A stretch of 13,118 bases of DNA from UBA7328 sp002471345 (GTDB lineage: Bacteria > Bacteroidota > Bacteroidia > Chitinophagales > Saprospiraceae): NCBI GenBank assembly GCA_964011275.1, contig CAXGOB010000106.1, positions 1 to 13,118 on the forward strand, written 5' to 3'. Below, one piece after another: positions 7,034 through 13,118 of this stretch. Position numbers and translations under genes: made by a program. Within the stretch, counting starts at the first letter, position 1; each line of letters opens with the position of its first letter. Under the pieces are notes generated by a model. It did no database searches, had not been told where the DNA came from, and saw only the letters and a list, made by a program, of their open reading frames with translations.

Positions 7034-8731
7034 TCATTCTAGTATCTTCTCTTTTTTCATAATGACCTGAGCTCTATTATATGCAGAGACTAAGGCATTC
7101 ACTCCTGATCTACGGATGCTTGTATGCACACCACAGCCCCAAAATTTTATATCGGGATCAGATTTAAGAGATATTTGGATGTATGAAACAGAGGTAGATG
7201 CTGAAGTTTGCCCTATAGAATGTGAACGATATTCTTCTAAGTTAAAATCCTTCCACCCTTGTTGTTTCATGACATAAACTACCGAATTTATAGGCCCATT
7301 TCCCTTCCCTTTGAGTTCCATCTCTTTTCCATGATGAGAGAGGACTACGTTTGCATGAACTTCATCATCGGTTAATTCAATAATGCGATATTGTAAAAGC
7401 TCAATAATGTCTTTCCGATTGACGAATTCCTTATGGAATTCAGCTTCTATTTCTTTAAATGACAACTCCCGTCCGTATGAATCTGCAAGACTATTAATAT
7501 GTAATCCTACCTCGGGATGCATTTTCTTGGGCAAGTCGAAATCAAATTCTCTTTTCAGAATATAAGCAACACCTCCTTTACCACTTTGACTATTAATTCT
7601 GATTATGGCTTCATAACTTCTGCCTATATCAATTGGATCAACAGTAAGATAAGGTACTGCCCATTCTACTTCATCACCATTCCTGAGATCCATACCTTTC
7701 TTAATAGCATCCTGATGACTTCCACTAAAAGCTGTAAATACTAACTCTCCTGCATATGGATGTCTGGAATGAATTCCCATTCCAGTTGTATCCTCATAGG
7801 TTTTACGAATAACATCAATATTTGAAAAATCTAATCCTGTCTGTACCCCATGACTATTTAAGTTCAGTGCCACTGTAGTGATATCCAAATTACCAGTTCG
7901 CTCACCATTTCCGAATAGGGTTCCTTCGACACGATCAGCTCCAGCTAAAAGTCCTAATTCTGTAGAGGCTACACCTGTACCTCTATCATTATGCGTGTGA
8001 AGACTTACAATTACCGTCTCTCTATTCTTGATTGTTCGACAGAACCATTCTATTTGATCAGCGTAAGTATGGGGCATATTCCATTCCACAGTAGATGGAA
8101 GATTTAGAATCATTTTGTTTTCAACTGAAGGTTGCCAAACATCCATTACAGCTTCGCATACCTCAAGTGCAAAATCCTCTTCCGTATCAGTAAAACTTTC
8201 TGGTGAATACTCTAGCTTAATGTTAGTATGAGGAACCTCTGACAAAAGAGATTTGATCAATTTAGTGCCTTCTACAGCGATTGACTTAATTTCATCTTTA
8301 CTTGCATTACTGAAGGTAATCCTACGCTGTAGTATGGATGTGGAGTTATACAAATGCACAATTGCATTCTTAACACCATTCAAAGATTCAAATGTCCTAC
8401 GGATTAGGGGCTCTCGAGCTTGAACAAGTACCTGAATAGTTACATCTTCTGGAATTAAGTTATCATCTACAAGTTTTCTCAAAAAATTAAACTCTGTATC
8501 CGAAGCTGAAGGAAATCCTACTTCAATTTGCTTGAATCCTATAGAAACCAACTGTTCGAACAGTTTCACTTTTTGTTCTATGTTCATTGGTACAGGAAGA
8601 GCTTGATTTCCATCTCTTAAGTCCACGCTGCACCAAATCGGGGAACGCTCTAATTTGCTATTAGGCCATTGACGATCGCTCAGGACAATTGGTTGAAATG
8701 GTTTGTATTTATTTATGCTCGACTCCTTCAT
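7034..8731 (-). CDS. leuA: 2-isopropylmalate synthase, type 2 (LeuA2-like)
   Basis: A 565-residue enzyme that condenses acetyl-CoA with 2-oxoisovalerate, the first committed step of leucine synthesis. An HMGL-like TIM barrel starts at 'IWCSVDLRDGNQAL' (32-45, catalytic Arg39 and metal ligand Asp40), with 'QIEVGFPSAS' (68-77), the second metal motif SLHTHNDRG (243-251, His245 and His247) and GNGERTGN (274-281). A linker and C-terminal LeuA dimer/regulatory domain (about residues 430-560) follow, ending with 'GQTSASTSVSYIQI' and 'WGCGVHTSIRRSGVNALVSAYNRA', which resemble the leucine-feedback region. Length and the N-terminal 'WPNSKLERSPIWCSVDLRDGNQAL' are typical of the long type 2 form known from actinobacteria and yeast. 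No leuB, leuC or leuD is in the window. It lies 126 bases downstream of uxuA on the same strand, separated by an inverted repeat, so co-transcription is uncertain. Confidence 0.93.
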   Translation of the reverse strand: MKESSINKYKPFQPIVLSDRQWPNSKLERSPIWCSVDLRDGNQALPVPMNIEQKVKLFEQLVSIGFKQIEVGFPSASDTEFNFLRKLVDDNLIPEDVTIQVLVQAREPLIRRTFESLNGVKNAIVHLYNSTSILQRRITFSNASKDEIKSIAVEGTKLIKSLLSEVPHTNIKLEYSPESFTDTEEDFALEVCEAVMDVWQPSVENKMILNLPSTVEWNMPHTYADQIEWFCRTIKNRETVIVSLHTHNDRGTGVASTELGLLAGADRVEGTLFGNGERTGNLDITTVALNLNSHGVQTGLDFSNIDVIRKTYEDTTGMGIHSRHPYAGELVFTAFSGSHQDAIKKGMDLRNGDEVEWAVPYLTVDPIDIGRSYEAIIRINSQSGKGGVAYILKREFDFDLPKKMHPEVGLHINSLADSYGRELSFKEIEAEFHKEFVNRKDIIELLQYRIIELTDDEVHANVVLSHHGKEMELKGKGNGPINSVVYVMKQQGWKDFNLEEYRSHSIGQTSASTSVSYIQISLKSDPDIKFWGCGVHTSIRRSGVNALVSAYNRAQVIMKKEKILE

Positions 8732-8780
8732 GCCTATGTTACAACTATTCTGTTTTGAATTGATTTCCTAATTACAAAAG

Positions 8781-8848
8781 CTTCCAAGGTCTAAAAAAGA
8801 TTACAATTACTAATGCTTGTATTATAAAATATGTCTTATCCTTGGAAG
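8781..8848 (-). promoter_or_regulatory. Perfect 9-bp inverted repeat between uxuA and leuA
   Basis: CTTCCAAGG (8781-8789) and CCTTGGAAG (8840-8848) are exact reverse complements with 50 bases between them. Inside lies a second pair, TACAA and TTGTA, around TTACTAATGC. Read on the minus strand this sits just past the uxuA stop and 50 bases before the leuA start, so it could be the terminator of uxuA, a structured leader of leuA or a pair of protein-binding half-sites. Only CTTTTG follows the stem on the minus strand, a weak U tract. No known riboswitch or T-box motif is recognised. Confidence 0.5.
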
Positions 8849-8857
8849 AAAACGCTA

Positions 8858-10069
8858 TTATAATAAGTCAATTAAATCTTTACCCTTCCGCATTTCTTCC
8901 CTCATTCTCATTATTCCCATTTCAAGACCTCTTAACTCCGCCAAACCTCTTAATCTCCCTATGGCTGAATATCCAGGATTAGTCTTTTTATTTAGATCAT
9001 CAAGCATTCTATGACCATGATCAGGTCGCATTGAAATAGATATATCTCGTCTCTGCTGTATACTTAAAAGCTCCTTCATTACAGCATACATATCCACATC
9101 ACCATCCAAATGATCAGTTTCATGGAAATTCCCATTTTGATCTCTTTTTGTAGATCTCAAATGAACAAAATGTATTCTTTGTCCAAATTCTTTAATCATA
9201 TCTTCTAACTGGTTACTTTCTCTAACCCCAAACGAGCCTGTACAAAAACATAGGCCATTATTTTTACTATTGGTCGAATTTAATATTGCTCTGATATCAT
9301 GTGCTGTGCTGACTACTCTTGGCAAACCAAACAAACTAAATGGAGGATCATCAGGGTGTATTGCTAACTGTACACCTTCAGCAACAGCCACTGCTGTAAT
9401 TTCCTTTATAAAATGGATAAGATTGGATCTAAGTTTTTCCTTATCGATTCCTCTATAAGTGTCAAGAACAGATTGAAAAGCAGGAAGCGTCTCTACCTCT
9501 TGTGCCATCGATCCTGGTAATGCTGATATAACATTATTAGTTATGCTTATTTTCTCATTATCTGTCATCCCTTGGAAGCGATTCTCTGCAATCTCTATTT
9601 CCTCCTTATTGTATTGATCAGAAGCTCCTGGCCTATTTAATATATGCATATCAAAAGCCATAAAGGCTGCTTTTTCAAACCTCAATGCAGTAGATCCATC
9701 TGACATTTTATAATCCAAATCTGTCCGAGTCCAGTCCACTACAGGCATGAAATTGTATGTCACGGTTTGTATTCCACACCTTCCTAAGTTTGAAATACTC
9801 TTTTTATAGTTTTGTATGTAATGCTCGAATTTTCCTGTTTGCCTTTTTATGTCCTCATGTACAGGAATACTTTCTACCACCGACCATTCAAGACCTGCAC
9901 TTTCAATAAGTTCTTTGCGCCTTTTAATCTCATCCATCGGCCATATTTCTCCATGCGGGACATGATGCAAGGCAGTCACTATCCCAGTTGCCCCAGCTTG
10001 TATTATATCACTAAGGCTTACAGGGTCATCTGGACCATACCATCTCCATGTCTGTTTTATTCTTCTCAT
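8858..10069 (-). CDS. uxuA: Mannonate dehydratase
   Basis: A 403-residue enzyme of the UxuA family. It dehydrates D-mannonate to 2-keto-3-deoxy-D-gluconate in glucuronate breakdown. Family landmarks run in order: 'TWRWYGPDDPVSLSDIIQAGATGIVTALHHVPHGEIW' at the N-terminus (8-43), SVVESIPVHEDIK (62-74), 'TVTYNFMPVVDWTRTDL' (about 101-117), 'LAIHPDDPP' with a metal-ligand histidine, CTGSFG, 'RIHFVHLRS', and 'SISMRPDHGHRMLDD' near the C-terminus. Length is normal (about 390-400) and no active-site block is missing. The enzyme is cytoplasmic and metal-dependent (Mn or Fe in studied members). No uxuB, uxaC, kdgK or kdgA is in the window. With the nearby sulfatase it would suit use of uronic-acid-bearing polysaccharides, but that link is inference. 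The start ATG (10067-10069) gives the full conserved N-terminus. Confidence 0.95.
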   Translation of the reverse strand: MRRIKQTWRWYGPDDPVSLSDIIQAGATGIVTALHHVPHGEIWPMDEIKRRKELIESAGLEWSVVESIPVHEDIKRQTGKFEHYIQNYKKSISNLGRCGIQTVTYNFMPVVDWTRTDLDYKMSDGSTALRFEKAAFMAFDMHILNRPGASDQYNKEEIEIAENRFQGMTDNEKISITNNVISALPGSMAQEVETLPAFQSVLDTYRGIDKEKLRSNLIHFIKEITAVAVAEGVQLAIHPDDPPFSLFGLPRVVSTAHDIRAILNSTNSKNNGLCFCTGSFGVRESNQLEDMIKEFGQRIHFVHLRSTKRDQNGNFHETDHLDGDVDMYAVMKELLSIQQRRDISISMRPDHGHRMLDDLNKKTNPGYSAIGRLRGLAELRGLEMGIMRMREEMRKGKDLIDLL

Positions 10070-10103
10070 TTTTTAATGGTTTTATACTGGACGCCCATTC
10101 TCA

Positions 10104-10136
10104 TAAATGTATTCCTTGCTTCAACATTCGACACAA
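10104..10136 (-). promoter_or_regulatory. Possible Bacteroidota-type promoter for uxuA
   Basis: On the minus strand TTG (complement of 10134-10136) is followed after 22 bases by TACATTTA (complement of 10104-10111). This matches seven of eight positions of the Bacteroidota -7 box TAnnTTTG; the spacing is slightly longer than the usual 19-21. It lies about 35 bases before the uxuA start. A chance match is quite possible in such AT-rich DNA. Confidence 0.25.
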
Positions 10137-10227
10137 TTATACTTGTTAAGGTCTCGAATTCTACACACTAACCCAGAAAACTTATCTTCCCTAGAGCAAA
10201 ATTTCGTTTTTTCTATTCAAAAAATAA

Positions 10228-10730
10228 ATCAACTTCTTCGCATTATTGGCATCGGTGTTTATTCCAATGATTATGGCCTTCATTTGGTACCATGAGAAAG
10301 CATTCGGAAAGGCATGGGCTGCAGGGGCAGGTATGACAGAAGAAAAAATGAAAAGTGGCATTGTGCCTCTTATTTTTGGAATAGCTTTTTTATTCTCACT
10401 TCAATTAGCATTGACTATGAACTTTCAAGCCGTACATGATGCTCAAGTCTTAGGAGCAACTCATTATGCTACAGATGGCACTATGAAGCCAGAATCTGGT
10501 TCTGAATTGGCTCTATGGGTGGATTATTTTCAAGAGAATCTCGCTCTGTCAAATCACACTTTTAGTCATGGAGCGACTCATGGGTTGATCATTGGCCTTA
10601 TGCTTATCTTCCCTATTATCTTGAATAATGCTTTGTTTGAACGAAGAGGATGGTATATACCTTAATCAATGCAGGTTATTGGATTATTTGTCTTGCCATT
10701 ATGGGAGGTATCATTGCTGCATGGCGTTAA
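10228..10730 (+). pseudogene. DUF1761 membrane protein gene, start codon lost and frameshifted
   Basis: The frame from 10228 reads INFFALLASVFIPMIMAFIW, then YHEKAFGKAW and 'GMTEEKMKSG', the N-terminal helix and signature of the DUF1761 family. Two further membrane segments follow (PLIFGIAFLFSLQLAL; GLIIGLMLIFPIILNNALF) before 'FERRGWYIP' and a stop at 10663-10665. In the +1-shifted frame from 10659, TLINAGYWIICLAIMGGIIA then AWR and TAA (10728-10730) give exactly the expected last helix, so one base is missing near 10657-10659 (ATAACC became ATACC). No ATG precedes the N-terminus: the frame begins ATC AAC TTC where ATG AAC would be expected, preceded by AAAATAA. TTG 10246 is a possible weak start. 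The rebuilt length is about 167 residues, normal for the family, whose function is unknown. The gene is divergent from uxuA. A sequencing error could explain the frameshift alone. Confidence 0.8.
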
Positions 10731-10745
10731 TAAAATTATAATAAT

Positions 10746-10790
10746 GAAACCCTACTCTTGATGAAATTGAGATTAGGTGTTTCTAATTTT
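10746..10790 (+). terminator. Probable terminator of the DUF1761 gene
   Basis: GAAAC-CCTA (10746-10754) pairs with TAGG-T-GTTTC (10774-10783) with one bulged base, and a CTC/GAG pair extends the stem inward. The T-rich tail TAATTTT follows. It starts 15 bases after the DUF1761 stop, as expected for an intrinsic terminator. Confidence 0.55.
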
Positions 10791-11170
10791 GAGCTTTATC
10801 TACTTACCTAAAATCCAATTAGTCTATTATCCTAATGTTTGATCACATACTAATCTGCACAAATCTTTATGTTGTTACAATGATGACTAAATTCATTTCT
10901 CACCTGTTAATTTTCCTCTTCGTCAAAAACATCTAGTTCAGGTTAAAGAGCCTATAGTAGTCTCATTTCTGCTATTATGTAAGCTGTTTGTCATTTTTTG
11001 AATAAAATCCGACTCGCCCTGTTTAGGGTCAAATCTCTATTTCTTGTCATTTATACTACTAAGTATCCTACAAACAGAGATATATTCTTAATTAATAATG
11101 GATACAAAACAAAATATGTAAAAGAATTCCTACAGAAACATCTCTATAATTTCTGTTGCTAAGCGGCCTA
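10791..11170. other. Intergenic region upstream of the metalloprotease, with a hydrophobic stub
   Basis: No real gene is seen. At 10880-10936 the frame MMTKFISHLLIFLFVKNI then TAG looks like a short signal peptide or membrane helix cut off at once. It may be the stump of a lost gene or chance. A small hairpin, CCCT-GTTT-AGGG, lies near 11020-11031. I could not find a TTG/TAnnTTTG promoter pair at good spacing, though the metalloprotease promoter should be in this stretch. Confidence 0.35.
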
Positions 11171-13118
11171 ATGACAAAACGACTTATACTTTTCAAACTA
11201 ATAGTTATAGTAGCTTTCTTACTTTCCTTCAACTCTACAAGTTGGTCTCAATCGAATGATGTAGAAATTGAGGCAGATAAAGAATCAGATTTCGCAAAAT
11301 CTGATTCAACGCCATATGAGTTATATAAAATATCACTCAAGAAAAAAGACTTTCAAAATTTAAATCAAGAAGATTATATAAAGTTCAAACTTAAACTGGG
11401 TGATAAGAATTGGAATGTCAAGTTATTTGAAATCAACATAGTTGCTCCAGAATACAGTAAACAACTTCATCAACAAGGAATATCAACCCCCACCACATTT
11501 GAAGGCACAACAAAGAAGGGCGGCAAAGTAAGACTCACGATAAATGATGATTTTATTTATGGTTACCTGGAAGAAAATGGAGAAAAATATTTTATAGAAC
11601 CAGGTTATTATTTTCTAAAAGATATAGCAAAAGACATATTTGCAGTTTACAACGCAAATGATTCTACCATTCTTCACCATCAAAACGAGAACGCCTCACT
11701 GACTTGTGCGAATAGCCTTCCAATTATAAAAGGTCATGAAAAAAACCTAAAGAAAAATATTTCAGACAAGCTTACAAGCAAAAATGCCGAACCTGTTTGC
11801 AGAGTCATGAATATCGCCATTGCTTCAGATCATACCATGTTTGAAAGGTATGGGAGTATTCAAAGAGTGCATAACCACAATATCGGTGTGATGAACAATG
11901 TTCAAGCAGACTTTGATGGAACTGGAGAAGATCCCTTTCTTGTAGACTTAGAAGTAGTAGCAGAATACTTTTCTGAAACACCTGAACAGAATCCTTATAA
12001 CACGACCGGAGAAGATGCTGCAATTATGTTATCTGAATTTTCTTTTTGGGCAAATGGCGAAGGTTTCGGCACAGAAATAAATGTTAACGAATCATTCTCT
12101 TTAGCCCAACTGTGGACTGCTAAATCCATGACAATTAATGGGGAAGCCAATGTAATTGGTTTAGCATTTACACCAGGTAACTTTAGTATAGTTGAAGATT
12201 ATTTAGGTACAGACCAATATGGAAGCGCATGGCAATTAAGAATTTTAGCCGCTCATGAAATGGCTCATAATTTAGGGGCTTATCATGACTTTGGAAATTG
12301 TTCAGATAATGGATTATCAATAATGTGGCCTTGTTTAAAAGGTAATACAAGCAATTGGAGTCCTCAGTCAATAAATTCCATCCAGAATAATCTAAACCAA
12401 AGAGGACTATCAAATTGTGAAGGAAATTCCTGTACAAATGGGGTAAAAGATATAGGAGAAGTAGGAATAGACTGTGGAGGAGTTTGCCCCACTGATTGCT
12501 GTAATAATGGTATCCTGGACAATGGAGAAACAGAAATTGATTGTGGAGGACCCAATTGTGATTCTTGCCCATGTAGTGAAGACTTAACATTTGAAAGTCC
12601 ACTCTTTTTAAATATACAGTTTGATGATTATCCCATAGAAACAAGTTGGGACATCAGATCTTCTGATCAATCAATAATTTACTCTGGATCTAACTATTCA
12701 CATAGAGATCCTGTTTATAGCAGTACTATCGGAATAACAGACTTAGAATTAAATGAATCCAATGGATACACTTTGAATTTTTATGATAGTGTTGGAGATG
12801 GTATATGTTGTTATGAAGGAGATGGTGCATTTGTTCTTTATGACAATAGAGGTCGAACTATTGCATCTGGTGGTGAATTCCAGTTTCGAGTTTCTTATTC
12901 TTTTTGTATTAATAATGAAGATCCTTGCAACAACGGAATTCAGGATATAAATGAAGAAGCAGCAGATTGCGGGGGTCAATTTTCTGAACCTTGCATCCAA
13001 GGATGTATGGATCAAAGCGCTCATGACTACAATCCAGAAGCTCAAATCAGCTCCAATAGCTGCGAAACTTGCTTTGATGGTATCAAAAATGGTGATGAAG
13101 TAAGTATAGATTGCGGAG
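11171..13118 (+). CDS. Secreted metzincin metalloprotease with Cys-rich repeats (3' end outside window)
   Basis: At least 649 residues, with no stop before the window end. Residues 1-27 are a Sec signal peptide (basic start, hydrophobic core, STSWSQ). Residues 28 to about 209 look like a propeptide. The catalytic domain (about 210-418) has the metzincin zinc motif HEMAHNLGAYHD (362-373; ligands His362, His366, His372, base Glu363) and a Met-turn IMW (Met385), like M12B/reprolysin-type enzymes. Then come repeats of the form CxNGIxDxGExxIDCGG starting at Cys421, Cys444, Cys586 and Cys634. Between Cys468 and Cys579 lies a beta-rich domain with YDSVGDGICC (Cys546-547), and at 612 a GCMDQSAHDYNPEAQ module. 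These modules are common in large secreted Bacteroidota proteins and suggest Type IX secretion, though the C-terminal sorting domain would lie beyond the edge. It probably degrades extracellular protein. Confidence 0.92.
   Translation, partial: MTKRLILFKLIVIVAFLLSFNSTSWSQSNDVEIEADKESDFAKSDSTPYELYKISLKKKDFQNLNQEDYIKFKLKLGDKNWNVKLFEINIVAPEYSKQLHQQGISTPTTFEGTTKKGGKVRLTINDDFIYGYLEENGEKYFIEPGYYFLKDIAKDIFAVYNANDSTILHHQNENASLTCANSLPIIKGHEKNLKKNISDKLTSKNAEPVCRVMNIAIASDHTMFERYGSIQRVHNHNIGVMNNVQADFDGTGEDPFLVDLEVVAEYFSETPEQNPYNTTGEDAAIMLSEFSFWANGEGFGTEINVNESFSLAQLWTAKSMTINGEANVIGLAFTPGNFSIVEDYLGTDQYGSAWQLRILAAHEMAHNLGAYHDFGNCSDNGLSIMWPCLKGNTSNWSPQSINSIQNNLNQRGLSNCEGNSCTNGVKDIGEVGIDCGGVCPTDCCNNGILDNGETEIDCGGPNCDSCPCSEDLTFESPLFLNIQFDDYPIETSWDIRSSDQSIIYSGSNYSHRDPVYSSTIGITDLELNESNGYTLNFYDSVGDGICCYEGDGAFVLYDNRGRTIASGGEFQFRVSYSFCINNEDPCNNGIQDINEEAADCGGQFSEPCIQGCMDQSAHDYNPEAQISSNSCETCFDGIKNGDEVSIDCG

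Noticed and set aside
9812..10295. Plus-strand frames over the uxuA start and the uxuA-DUF1761 gap.
   Set aside because: They are antisense to the conserved uxuA N-terminus or overlap the real DUF1761 frame, and show no family resemblance.
11805..13045. Minus-strand open frames of 63-153 codons opposite the metalloprotease.
   Set aside because: They lie wholly inside the well-supported plus-strand protease, resemble no family and have low-complexity Leu/His/Ser-rich sequence typical of antisense frames.
1..13118. tRNA, rRNA, CRISPR arrays, prophage or replication origin.
   Set aside because: No cloverleaf, ribosomal RNA stretch, regularly spaced repeat, phage structural gene or origin-like repeat cluster was seen on reading both strands.

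Overview
The window is AT-rich (roughly one third G+C by eye) and almost certainly from a Bacteroidota bacterium of the Cytophagales/Flavobacteriales type. The last gene has the 'CxxGIxNGxExxIDCGG', 'YDSxGDGICC' and 'GCxDxxAxxYNPxA' modules typical of secreted proteins in that phylum. Lipoprotein signals, weak Shine-Dalgarno sites and a type 2 LeuA also fit. I cannot name a genus.

Layout. Positions 1-356 hold a decayed IS1182-like transposase. Positions 410-4724 carry five plus-strand genes of mostly accessory type: a MORN-like repeat protein, a DinB-superfamily protein, a class I methyltransferase, then a tightly packed pair made of an APH/EcKL-type kinase and an inositol-monophosphatase/CysQ-type phosphatase. 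The gaps here are long and contain hairpins and gene debris, including a CPBP (CAAX-type) protease fragment after the phosphatase. Positions 5019-6596 encode a lipoprotein sulfatase with an intact Cys-type formylglycine motif. On the minus strand follow 2-isopropylmalate synthase (7034-8731) and mannonate dehydratase (8858-10069), separated by 126 bases that hold a perfect 9-bp inverted repeat. Divergent from the dehydratase is a DUF1761 membrane-protein gene (10228-10730) that has lost its start codon and carries a one-base frameshift. From 11171 to the window end runs a secreted zinc metalloprotease, open at the right edge.

Function. There is no single pathway. The sulfatase and mannonate dehydratase both suit use of sulfated or uronic-acid-containing polysaccharides, but no SusC/SusD pair or glycoside hydrolase is present. 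LeuA stands without leuB/C/D. The kinase-phosphatase pair is the only convincing two-gene functional unit. The strongest overall signal is gene decay: one transposase remnant, one membrane-protease remnant, one frameshifted DUF1761 gene, and three short 'signal peptide then stop' stubs at 1611, 6823 and 10880. I found no convincing novel defence, RNA or mobile system; the best items for follow-up are the kinase-phosphatase pair, the leuA-uxuA inverted repeat and the modular metalloprotease.
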